64,000 bases of DNA from Promethearchaeati archaeon (GCA_013166775.1 JABLTJ010000008.1:52564-116563); one strand, 5' to 3'; shown: positions 39,201 through 47,751, counted from the stretch's first letter. Notes: generated by a model from the sequence alone, not told the origin. Program-made: numbers and translations.

Positions 39201-41995
39201 GTAAATCTATTGAGCTAACAGATATAGATAAGAAAATCCTGAAACTACTGAAGACCAAACATCCACTAGATTCTGAGGATATTGTAGAAGAAATAGATGA
39301 ATCCAAGGATGTTTTAGAAAAGAGATTAAATGTTCTAGAAAGCGCAATGCTTGTTGTAAGAACTGATTTCGAACTCTTTGGAGGAAGAGAAAAATGGAAG
39401 TATTGTTTAATCGATGAGATTATCCCAGAGGATTTGAGAAAACAAGCAAAACGATTAGATCCGGAGGAATGCTTGAAGAAACTCCTGTTAAGATATCTTA
39501 AGGTTCATGGCCCATCCACAGCAAAAGAAATAGTAGAATATCTAAGAGTAGAGGAAGAGAAAATAGTAAGAGCTTTAACTGAGTTAGAACAGAAGAGTGA
39601 AATACTCAAAGGTCAGATAATTGAAGCTTCAGTTGAACCTCAATATATAAGATTAGCAGACAGGGAGCTGTTAAGAAACTTAAGCAATAGAAAACCTGAT
39701 TCTCTGATATTGACTCCAGAAGAATTAAACTTCATTCATTACTATTTTACTGTTGAGACATATCTTGTTCAAGAAACTAAAGGACAAGAAAGTATTATTG
39801 AAATCTTGGATACTCTGGGATCAATTGAGGAATTGAGTTCATTAGCAGTGAGAATTCAAGATTATGATATCGGTTGGGTAAGAGATTATATTGAGAAGAA
39901 TGAGATTATAAGGGGAAGATTCAGTCACGGAAGAATCGCTTATGTTACAACATCAATGTTTCCCTATTACTACACTGCATATCGAGAACACTTTAAACTA
40001 ACTCAAGTTGAGGATAAAATACTTTCAGCAATAAGGAAATATGGACCTCTGACGAAAAGAGAAATTATTGAATTCACAGAATTGGATGATGATGTTGCAC
40101 AAGAAAGTATCATGATACTTGACAAAACTCTTCAACTGGTGAGGAAATCACTTACAACAGACTCATTCCTACCTAAACAATTTATACCCAATGTCTATGA
40201 TATCTCTTCAAGATATCTACCTTCAGGAAATCTTCCAAGTTATGAAGAAAGCCAAAAATATATCCTACTCAAATTTATTGAGTCGTTGGGGCCAGTTTCT
40301 CTTATAGAACTTACTCACATTCTAGGATTTAGATACAGCGATATCGAGAAAATAATTAAGGACCTTCTTCAGAAGAAGAAGATTATTGAAAAGAAATTAA
40401 CTGAAAGAGAAACAAATTACTATATGACAAAGAACCGATTCGACGATATTTCCAAAATTAAAGAATCTCTGATTTATACTGCATTAAGAGAAGATGAAAA
40501 AATATTAATTCTACCAAGAAACGATCCCTTCACGAAGTTAGGACTTAGGCTTCATTTAAGAGATGTGTATGGAGAGGGACTTATAGATCCGCTGTTGTTA
40601 GATGGAGGAGTTGTAGGATCAATAGAATATAAGCTCTATAAAGGTCAATATCTACAAATCTATGATTTAAAGATAAATGATGAAATTTTTTTCAATCCAA
40701 TAATTTTGCAGAAGATTGCTGCAGAACTGGTCAAATATACAAGAAGAATTCATAGGGTTTTAAGTTTACAAATAGAGGATATTAATGGAAAGTCTGTTTT
40801 ATCAAAATCAAACAAGTTTGTTACATCAACTCTAGTTAAGACAGGATTTAAGCTAATAAAAGACACTCTAGTTGGAGGGGATACGATTACTAGAGTTTTC
40901 AATAAGAAAACAGTTGATAATTATATCCTAGATAATCTGTGGTTAAAGAGACAAGTTCCAGCTTTGAATGCTGACTCATTGCTATCTTTGATAAACAAAT
41001 TTGGCTTCATCAGATTCAATGAGATTATAGCAAGATTCCCAGAAAGCATGACAACAGTGATTGTTTTTCTCATAAATCAACTACTTGAAGATAAAAGTAT
41101 CATCTGTCAAAATAATACACTTTACTCTCTTTCTTTTGCTCGTTATAGAAAATGTGGTCTGATCAAAAGAATGAAATTAAAATCAGAGTTTGATAAACTC
41201 TATAATCACATTCAAAAGGGACCCGTTAGTCTTTCCGAGCTAAATAGTAGATGGAAGGATTCTGATATAAGTATCAAATCTACTATATCAGCTCTTGAAG
41301 CTAATATGCTTATTGGAGTAAAATCAATAGATAATCAGTTCAAACCTTTGGAATATTGGGACATTAAGAACTTCATATCTAAAATTGATGCTGATCTAGC
41401 AGATATTAAGAAAAGATACATCAAACATTTAATGAACTGCTTTGGACTAGCATCAGAACAACAGATATCGGAAAGAGGTTCAATCCCTGGTGTTCTTACT
41501 AAGGTTAGAGTCAAAGAAATCTTGTCTTTACTTATTGATGATGAAGAGGTTTTAGGTGGTCGGTTCGTAGAGAATGATCTTAATTTCTATTATATTACAA
41601 AAGAAAATTATGATGAACTTGAAATGAGGGAAAAGAGAGAACAAGACGTCGAGTACACAACAAAAGAAGAGATGCAGAGATATTATCTTATTCACCCAAA
41701 TGACATAGCAAGTATTGTGTTTAATGGTAATTTACCTGAAAGATTCGATGTCTCATCTGACACTTATTTAATAGTCCTGAATATGAAGCTCGCAGCTCAA
41801 TGTAAACTAGAATCTTCTGATGAAAAGCAGACTAAGATAAAGAATCTAAACATAGCTCCGTGGCTTCAATCCGAAAGTTCCTTCAACTACATAATAAACG
41901 CTCTAGAGGATATTTCGTTGTTCCATGTGGGTGAAACTGAATCAATAATCATTGAGAGAATCAATGGACTTTCTACAAATAGGTTGGTGATCTAA
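36245..41995 (+). CDS. lhr: Lhr-family DEAD/DEAH helicase with extended winged-helix-repeat C-terminus
   Basis: STGSGKTFAAF, LDEIHE, GLSATQAP, ITSTSLELGIDIG-like TSTSLELGIDIGSVELV, QRVGRSGH; 1916 aa. Confidence 0.93.
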   Translation: MKNLPKSNIMTLHYLDQPSTTGDIFSFLAEEIKDWFTSSFPSGFTLPQLYAIPSIHNRRNTLVFSSTGSGKTFAAFLAAINELFVESKKGTLKDQIYVLYISPLKALGNDIRKNLEEPLQGIQDLAAANNIVIPKIRAEVRTGDTTQAERTRMLKTPPHILITTPESLGLILTSPKFSQHLKSVRWIVLDEIHEVSSNKRGVFLSLCLEYLQAEITNQKVTKIGLSATQAPIEEIARFLVGLDDDGKENECYIANLPPQRKLDLEVKSPVKDLLHTPYVMAQEGIYTILSDLILDHETSIIFTNTRKGAESVAFKLKEFLGDEYSSLIAVHHSSLSREIRLDVEDRLKNNELLAAVTSTSLELGIDIGSVELVAQIGSPRTVAKYMQRVGRSGHSLDRFAKGRLIVTDRDDAIECAVINKSTYSRDIDKVQIPRNCLDVLAQFVVAMSINKRWQVDEAYRLIKRSYNFQSLKFTDFINVLEYLGGHNLEMEERKVYRKIWYDHQEKAFGKKRNTRMIFYTNVGTIPDSSDFRVELETYRTRLGMLSEKFVERLTPGDIFVLGSHTYQFRRTVGSRVVVSEAFGRRPTIPNWIGEDLPRSFELSQQIGRFIEVVAQKIQKEDDVEVKDWVIRSFQVDEIVAQTIVDYVREQLLFLNTVPSDKRLLIESFIDPQGRLNLIFHCYYGRRVNDALSRSFAYAIGKKIDADVGSAVNDNGFLLMLPLNKMIDTAIIPDLVSSENLETILKQAIINTELFQTRFRHVANRALMILRRNVDRNVPVSRQSMYAKRIFTVIKDQENFCIIKETYREILRDYMDLENSINVLNKLEKGLFKYEITPLSDISSPFSHGIVLLGVADIVQISDRSALLRELHQQVLAKVFGKEGTKEILFSKELVTRIFDNRSYKNDELPISTLKQLRSAIKALAPIRTIESVDPSIYHSSISDSKQIKKWVLSLHNSKELLEIHIAKGERRTILVNDFQIFWNVYGKSIELTDIDKKILKLLKTKHPLDSEDIVEEIDESKDVLEKRLNVLESAMLVVRTDFELFGGREKWKYCLIDEIIPEDLRKQAKRLDPEECLKKLLLRYLKVHGPSTAKEIVEYLRVEEEKIVRALTELEQKSEILKGQIIEASVEPQYIRLADRELLRNLSNRKPDSLILTPEELNFIHYYFTVETYLVQETKGQESIIEILDTLGSIEELSSLAVRIQDYDIGWVRDYIEKNEIIRGRFSHGRIAYVTTSMFPYYYTAYREHFKLTQVEDKILSAIRKYGPLTKREIIEFTELDDDVAQESIMILDKTLQLVRKSLTTDSFLPKQFIPNVYDISSRYLPSGNLPSYEESQKYILLKFIESLGPVSLIELTHILGFRYSDIEKIIKDLLQKKKIIEKKLTERETNYYMTKNRFDDISKIKESLIYTALREDEKILILPRNDPFTKLGLRLHLRDVYGEGLIDPLLLDGGVVGSIEYKLYKGQYLQIYDLKINDEIFFNPIILQKIAAELVKYTRRIHRVLSLQIEDINGKSVLSKSNKFVTSTLVKTGFKLIKDTLVGGDTITRVFNKKTVDNYILDNLWLKRQVPALNADSLLSLINKFGFIRFNEIIARFPESMTTVIVFLINQLLEDKSIICQNNTLYSLSFARYRKCGLIKRMKLKSEFDKLYNHIQKGPVSLSELNSRWKDSDISIKSTISALEANMLIGVKSIDNQFKPLEYWDIKNFISKIDADLADIKKRYIKHLMNCFGLASEQQISERGSIPGVLTKVRVKEILSLLIDDEEVLGGRFVENDLNFYYITKENYDELEMREKREQDVEYTTKEEMQRYYLIHPNDIASIVFNGNLPERFDVSSDTYLIVLNMKLAAQCKLESSDEKQTKIKNLNIAPWLQSESSFNYIINALEDISLFHVGETESIIIERINGLSTNRLVI

Positions 41996-42001
41996 ATTTC
42001 A

Positions 42002-44347
42002 GTGGATCATAAATTAACAATGACCCTTGAAATGCTAGCTATTTACCTTGCTGAGAAACAAGGGTTAACAACTGAATATAAAGGCATTAACTATGGACAT
42101 TCCGTTTCAATAGTTAAGAACACTGTATTGTTTCAAGATCCTGAATCACTCTTTGCTAGGATGAGAACCTTCTCCCCTACACTGATTCATTCTTTGATTA
42201 GAAACAAACATCTGATCCAAGCTCCTTTCAAAGAGAATAAATTAGCATATATTGGAAAAGAATTCTTACCTATTTTTTATTATTCGAATGTTAAGGATGA
42301 GATAGAGTATAAACGCTCTGAAACGCGTTCTGTTCTGGAATTCCTGAATGAAAAAGGTTCATCTACACGACAAAAAATAATGGAACAGTTTAAGCTGACA
42401 AAAGAACAAGTAATGGAAGTCTTAACAGAACTTCGAAACAATTTCCAAATCTTCATGTTCTATGACGGAACTAGATGGACTATTTATAGTTCTGATATCT
42501 TGTTAGATTCAAATCCAATAAGCAAAGCTTCTGCCGTTACTGAACTAGTTTATCAAACAATCAAAAGTTATGGACCAATCACTGTTCCACAAATTATGCA
42601 TATGTTGGAAATGTCAGGGGGACGTATTAGTACCAGCATTATAGAGTTGTACGAGAATAAGAAAATAATAAGAGGTTATTTTGTGGAAAACTCTAGTTAT
42701 GAAGCTTTTATTGCAGCAGATGAACTACAATATATGACCGAATATATAGAAAAATACACTCCTGAAGAGAAAAAGGAATTAATGATTATACCTTCATCTG
42801 ATTTTGTAGCGAGATACTGGTCATCAGCTGATTTTACAGTTTTGGAGGAAACTGAAAAGGAATTGGTTCTAATTTCAGGAAAACCCGTATGCACATTTGA
42901 CTACAAAGTCATTGGAGATAACTTGCATGTAATTAACCTTCGTAAAACATCTGAATATAGCAATTATGAGGATGAGATTAGGATTAAGATTCAAGAATTT
43001 GCTGAAAATAAAGGAAAGATGCTAGTTTTTCCTAAACTTGAATCAGAAGAAATTGAAACACAATCCAAAGAATTCGCAAGAGTATTGTCTCAAAGAGGAT
43101 ATTCTGCTCGAACTTCTGGTCTTGTCTATCATCTCTCAAAATTTGCTAAAAAAGAAGTTAGCAAGCGTTTAGTTACTTATGATGATGTTTTTCCCCTTCT
43201 CTTACACTTCCAGTTCATGAGTACTCAAAAACAATCATCATCAAAAAATGGATTAAGAAACAGCATCACTTCATTAGCTATCCCCTTATCTCTTCCTTCG
43301 ATTAAGCTTAGAGTAAGTTTAGGAAAAGAGCATCTAACGAATGAAATGGTCATTGAAAAACAACTTGCATTAGGGAAATTTGGTGGTTTTACAAGAGGAT
43401 ATGTATCTTCTGAATACTATCTTGTCTACTCCAAATTAAGTCCAACAAGACATCTGGGTGTTTTAGAAGAGAAAGCTGTTGGAATAATAAAAAGAAAGGG
43501 GAAGATAAATTTCAAACAGCTTAAAGAAGAGATGAGTCTTTCAGAGAGAGTCCTATTAGCAACTCTCCAACGATTAGAAATAGCTCATGAAATAATACAA
43601 ACTAAATCAGTTTCGAATCAAATCATTTGGTTACCTGTTTCTGATTTTCTAAAAAATATAAATGCAAAAAATGTAGAAACTCAGAGAGAAGCATGGATAG
43701 AGGTTGTACATCGGATGTTATCTTCCAATCTTCCTCTTACTATATCACAAATAGCTAATATCACTGGTCTATCAAACACCCAAGTTGAGGTATACCTCAA
43801 AGAACTAATAGCTTCTAGAGGGGTGAGATCAGGAAAGTACATTGAGGATGTCAATGAAATTCAGTTCACAGTTAAAGAAGTAGAAGAACTGATTGCAGGT
43901 TATATCTTACAAAAAGAAGAATCAAGTTCTAAAATTAAAGAAGCTTCTTCTTCAATTTATCTTCCAAGGAATGATCCAATAATAACTCTTTATCGAACAT
44001 ACTTATTAAAACGCTTTAAACTGCGCTCTCTTTTCTTAAGGAGTTTACCTACTGACTTTGCAGAGCTTATTCTAATTAATGGTTTACCTGCAGCAGCTTT
44101 ACATTTCAAAAAACAAGAGAATATTGAATTTGTTAATAACATAGAAATTTTACCTGAATATGCAGATTCACATTCCATCATGCTTCTCTTTAGTGCTATT
44201 CAAAATTATCTTAATAAAACAAAAGAAGAAGGAAAGAGACAATTGAGGATCAAACAGATTAACGGAATTCCATTATATTCCGAAGCTGGCAGGAAGTTTT
44301 TAACGCTAATGAAGGATATGCAAGTAGATTTTCTCATTCAACCATAA
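42002..44347 (+). CDS. Tandem winged-helix protein homologous to the Lhr C-terminal region, no helicase domain
   Basis: Repeats [winged helix]-[G(R/Y)(F/Y)]-[LPRNDP] shared with 36245..41995. Confidence 0.7.
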   Translation: MDHKLTMTLEMLAIYLAEKQGLTTEYKGINYGHSVSIVKNTVLFQDPESLFARMRTFSPTLIHSLIRNKHLIQAPFKENKLAYIGKEFLPIFYYSNVKDEIEYKRSETRSVLEFLNEKGSSTRQKIMEQFKLTKEQVMEVLTELRNNFQIFMFYDGTRWTIYSSDILLDSNPISKASAVTELVYQTIKSYGPITVPQIMHMLEMSGGRISTSIIELYENKKIIRGYFVENSSYEAFIAADELQYMTEYIEKYTPEEKKELMIIPSSDFVARYWSSADFTVLEETEKELVLISGKPVCTFDYKVIGDNLHVINLRKTSEYSNYEDEIRIKIQEFAENKGKMLVFPKLESEEIETQSKEFARVLSQRGYSARTSGLVYHLSKFAKKEVSKRLVTYDDVFPLLLHFQFMSTQKQSSSKNGLRNSITSLAIPLSLPSIKLRVSLGKEHLTNEMVIEKQLALGKFGGFTRGYVSSEYYLVYSKLSPTRHLGVLEEKAVGIIKRKGKINFKQLKEEMSLSERVLLATLQRLEIAHEIIQTKSVSNQIIWLPVSDFLKNINAKNVETQREAWIEVVHRMLSSNLPLTISQIANITGLSNTQVEVYLKELIASRGVRSGKYIEDVNEIQFTVKEVEELIAGYILQKEESSSKIKEASSSIYLPRNDPIITLYRTYLLKRFKLRSLFLRSLPTDFAELILINGLPAAALHFKKQENIEFVNNIEILPEYADSHSIMLLFSAIQNYLNKTKEEGKRQLRIKQINGIPLYSEAGRKFLTLMKDMQVDFLIQP

Positions 44348-44391
44348 CTTTTCTGAGGGATATCTTTTTTATTTCTAACTCCAAAGTTATT

Positions 44392-45246
44392 TTGATGATA
44401 AGATCTGCTCAATATGCTGGTTCTTTCTACGCTAATAGACCTGATGATCTTCTAGCTTCACTAAAACATTGCTTTAAGGGTCCTTTTGGACCACAAAAAC
44501 TACCTGAGGATGTGGAAAAGATTGAAAAACTAGCTCCTTTCCTTTTAGTTCCTCACGCAGGCTATATTTATAGTGGTCCTGTAGCAGCTTGGAGTTATCT
44601 AGAATTAAGCAAATTCACTCATCCTGATACAGTTATAATTCTTGGTCCAAATCATACTGGATTTGGAGCTGAAATAGGAGTACCTAAAGAAGTAAGTGTT
44701 TGGAGTACTCCTTTCGGTGATGTTGAAATCGACCATACTATAATAGATAAAATGGTAAATATAAGTAAGCATATCTCAAAAAACGATCTCTCACATGCTA
44801 GAGAACATTCAATAGAAGTTCAACTGCCTTTTCTTCAATTTGTATTATCTGAACCTTTCAAGTTAGTTCCTATATCTTTATTAAATCAAGGATTGGACAC
44901 AGCGATACTCTTAGGAGAAATATTAAGCGATATCTGCTTGAACGAAAATGTTGTAGTTATTGCAAGTAGCGATTTTTCACATTATGAATCCCATGAAATA
45001 GCTAAAAGTAAAGATTCAAAAGTCCTCAAAGCAATAGAAAAACTTGACATAAAAGAAATGTATGATACAAAGTACAGTCAAAATGTTTCAATGTGTGGCC
45101 ATGGTCCTATAGGTGCTACAATAGAAGCTGCAAAAAAAACCAATAGAACAAAAAGCAAAATACTAAGTTATGCGACATCAGGGGATGTTTCAGGAATGAA
45201 AAATCAAGTGGTCGGGTATAGTGCTGCAGCTTTTTACAAAGAATAA
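44392..45246 (+). CDS. MEMO1 family protein (AmmeMemoRadiSam system protein B)
   Basis: IRSAQYAGSFYANRPDDLLASL; LVPHAGYIYSGPVAAWSYLEL; ILGPNHTG; SSDFSHYE; CGHGPIGATIEAAK. Confidence 0.95.
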   Translation: MMIRSAQYAGSFYANRPDDLLASLKHCFKGPFGPQKLPEDVEKIEKLAPFLLVPHAGYIYSGPVAAWSYLELSKFTHPDTVIILGPNHTGFGAEIGVPKEVSVWSTPFGDVEIDHTIIDKMVNISKHISKNDLSHAREHSIEVQLPFLQFVLSEPFKLVPISLLNQGLDTAILLGEILSDICLNENVVVIASSDFSHYESHEIAKSKDSKVLKAIEKLDIKEMYDTKYSQNVSMCGHGPIGATIEAAKKTNRTKSKILSYATSGDVSGMKNQVVGYSAAAFYKE

Positions 45247-45302
45247 TGAGAAAAGTGTCATTAAAGAAAAACATATCAGTAAAGTGAATATGACGTTACT
45301 GA

Positions 45303-45839
45303 GTGAGTAAAGTGCCAATGAAAATACATTCTACAAGCAAGATTGTTCTCATAGGTGATGCAAGGGTAGGAAAAACCTCGCTAGTAAGAAGGTTTGTTGC
45401 AAACATGTTTGAACCATCATACCAAATAACACTAGGAACAACAATAATGAAAAAGGACGTTGAATACTTAAATTATATCGTAACACTAGCAATTTGGGAC
45501 GTAGGCGGCCAGGAAGTTTTCAGACAAATTCGTAGTAAGTATTTTTTTGGTAGTAGTGGTGCTTTAGCTGTTTGTGATGTTTCCAATTCTAGATCTTACG
45601 ATAATCTTCCCTCTTGGATTGATTCTTTTAGGAATGTCGTTGGTGATAAACCTATTGTCTTTTTAGCTAATAAATGTGATCTGAAAGATTCACAAATTAC
45701 CGAAAAAGATGTTCAAGCTCTTATTGATAAATATGAAAATTCTGAATTTCTGTTTACTTCTGCAAAAGATGGGACCAATACAGAGAAGGCCTTCATTAAT
45801 TTAGTAAGATTGATGGTAGCTGAAGAAGATGTAATCTGA
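45303..45839 (+). CDS. Ras/Rab-like small GTPase
   Basis: KIVLIGDARVGKTSLVRRF, TLGTTI, LAIWDVGGQEVFRQIR, ANKCDL, TSAKDG. Confidence 0.93.
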   Translation: MSKVPMKIHSTSKIVLIGDARVGKTSLVRRFVANMFEPSYQITLGTTIMKKDVEYLNYIVTLAIWDVGGQEVFRQIRSKYFFGSSGALAVCDVSNSRSYDNLPSWIDSFRNVVGDKPIVFLANKCDLKDSQITEKDVQALIDKYENSEFLFTSAKDGTNTEKAFINLVRLMVAEEDVI

Positions 45840-45843
45840 ATTT

Positions 45844-46317
45844 TTAGCTTTCAACATTTTGTCGCAGAAGATAAAGAGCAATAGTTATTTCTCCCAAACA
45901 ACCAATTTCGTTCACTTTATCAAAATAAATCGGTTTTCCTAAATCTAGCTCTTGTTTTGTTAAACCTGGATCCGCACCACCGAATACCAAAAGAACTGTT
46001 TTTCCTGATAAGTATGATTCTGCAATTGAAACTGGATCGAAAGTTTCTTTTGAAAAAGGTCTTTTGATGAATAAATATATCTCGTTTGGAGAACATAAAT
46101 CAATTGAATCTTTTATTTCTTGTAGATAAAGAACATTGGCTTGATTTGAATGAGCCATTTTCTGAGCAATGGGGATACCTGTTGTAGCTGCTGTTCCTAC
46201 AGCCTTTGAAAAAACAATATCTCTAGCGCCTAATCCTAAAGCAATTTTAGTGAATTCTTTACATAAATTAATGCTACTGAAATTATGAAGTTGAACGATA
46301 AGCTTTCCTTCAGTCAT
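45844..46317 (-). CDS. SPOUT/SpoU-like fold conserved archaeal protein (often annotated RecB-like); function uncertain
   Basis: VLLVFGGADPGLTKQELDLGKPIYFDKVNEIGCLGEITIALYLL resembles SpoU trefoil-knot C-terminus. Confidence 0.5.
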   Translation of the reverse strand: MTEGKLIVQLHNFSSINLCKEFTKIALGLGARDIVFSKAVGTAATTGIPIAQKMAHSNQANVLYLQEIKDSIDLCSPNEIYLFIKRPFSKETFDPVSIAESYLSGKTVLLVFGGADPGLTKQELDLGKPIYFDKVNEIGCLGEITIALYLLRQNVES

Positions 46318-46415
46318 AGGAAAGAAAGAATCTTACATAATAAAAAAGTAACCATCTTGATTATAGTAGAAAAGAAAATTCTTAAAAAGTAATAAATAGG
46401 ACAAAGATTAACTGA

Positions 46416-46506
46416 GCTCCGATAGTATAACGGTTAGTATTGGGGATTGTGGATCTTAATGAGCAAAATTCCCTAGGTGACGGTTCGATTCCGTCTCGGG
46501 GCACCA
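46416..46506 (+). tRNA. tRNA-His(GTG) with 16-nt intron at 37/38 (46453-46468), encoded CCA
   Basis: Acceptor gctccga/tcggggc, T-arm gacgg-ttcgatt-ccgtc, anticodon stem gggga/tccct, anticodon gtg 46449-46451; BHB: ttgt/gcaa 4-bp helix flanked by 3-nt bulges gga and aat; discriminator A 46503. Confidence 0.88.
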
Positions 46507-46549
46507 AATTTCTCTTTTTTATATTTTTAGGAAAATTTAAAGGAAAGTA

Positions 46550-47053
46550 GTGTTCTCTTTAGATAATCAAGGTGATATGATGCCATGGGTAGATGAAGTG
46601 ATAATGGGAGGAACTTTTGATCATCTTCACCAAGGACATAAGGCACTTTTAGAAGCAGCAATAAGCATGGGTGAATTCATTAGAGTGGGAATAACTTCAG
46701 ATGAATTCGCTAAAAGTCTTAGACGAACTGATTCCCATATACATCTTATGCAACCATTAGCAATTCGAAAAGAAGAACTAGAAAAGTATCTTCTATCTAG
46801 AGGTTGTGAGAAATTTGAGATTATAGTGATAAATGATAGATATGGTTTTGCTCTTAACTCACCTGATGCCGAGGGAATTGTTGTAACTGAAGAAACATAC
46901 CCTACTGCTGTGGACATTAATAAGCTTAGAATAATGAATACTATGGATCAATTACTGATTCTAGTGATTCCTTTTGTTTTTGACGAAAAGGGGATAATTA
47001 TAAGTTCTAGAAGAATCCGACAACAACTAGCTGAAATGACTGAAAAAGAATAA
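46550..47053 (+). CDS. coaD: Phosphopantetheine adenylyltransferase (archaeal/eukaryotic type); start possibly 46577
   Basis: VIMGGTFDHLHQGHKALLEAA; VGITSDEFAKS; ISSRRIRQQL. Confidence 0.9.
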   Translation: MFSLDNQGDMMPWVDEVIMGGTFDHLHQGHKALLEAAISMGEFIRVGITSDEFAKSLRRTDSHIHLMQPLAIRKEELEKYLLSRGCEKFEIIVINDRYGFALNSPDAEGIVVTEETYPTAVDINKLRIMNTMDQLLILVIPFVFDEKGIIISSRRIRQQLAEMTEKE

Positions 47054-47076
47054 ATGTGAAACATTATAGAAGGAAG

Positions 47077-47607
47077 TTAACTTCTTGTCTCTATTCCTCT
47101 AAGGATTTCTTCACCCATTGTTATGAAAGCATCAGGAACATTAGTACCTGTTTTTGCAGAAGTTTCTATAAAGCCAATACATCCCGACTCTTGAGCAAAT
47201 TTCTTTCCTTCTTCTGTAGAAACATCTCTAAGATCATCCAGATCATTTTTGTTACCTACTAACATTAACATGATTCTTGGACTTTCAGTTTTAGCTTCTT
47301 TTATCCATGTTTGTAGATTTTCAAATGATTGTCGTCTGGTTATATCATATGTAACTAAAGCTCCTAAACTCCCTTTGAAAAATATCTGACGCATAGAAGC
47401 AAAACGATCTTGCCCTGCTATATCCCAAAGCTGTAAACAAATCCTTGTATCTTTTATTGTTTCAAATCTAGAATATGGTTCCATTCCAATAGTCATAAGA
47501 TAGCCAGCTTGGAATTTGTTATGAATGAACCTTTGAACTAAGCTTGTTTTTCCTACAGCCCCATCGCCTAATAATAGTATTTTAAAGGTGTATTTGTAGC
47601 TAGTCAT
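47077..47607 (-). CDS. Rab-like small GTPase
   Basis: FKILLLGDGAVGKTSLVQRF, LQLWDIAGQDRFASMR, VGNKNDLDD, ETSAKTG. Confidence 0.95.
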   Translation of the reverse strand: MTSYKYTFKILLLGDGAVGKTSLVQRFIHNKFQAGYLMTIGMEPYSRFETIKDTRICLQLWDIAGQDRFASMRQIFFKGSLGALVTYDITRRQSFENLQTWIKEAKTESPRIMLMLVGNKNDLDDLRDVSTEEGKKFAQESGCIGFIETSAKTGTNVPDAFITMGEEILRGIETRS

Positions 47608-47751
47608 TTTATAACAACTTCTTATCGTTCTTGTTTATAATCATTTTGTTAGAGTGTAATGAAATTGTAATATTTATTTTGTTTATTTGTTTGTGACATG
47701 TCGCTTTAAAGAAAGTTTAAAATCATTATTTTTTTCATACATTTAGTTGAT

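Noticed and set aside
46416-46506. tRNA-Glu identity (acceptor GCUCCG and A73 resemble archaeal tRNA-Glu)
   Set aside because: No intron placement that keeps a 7-nt loop gives UUC or CUC; the BHB geometry yields GUG.
46416-46506. Alternative splice positions giving GUA (Tyr) or GAA (Phe) anticodons
   Set aside because: They would require cutting inside the 4-bp central helix, not in the 3-nt bulges.
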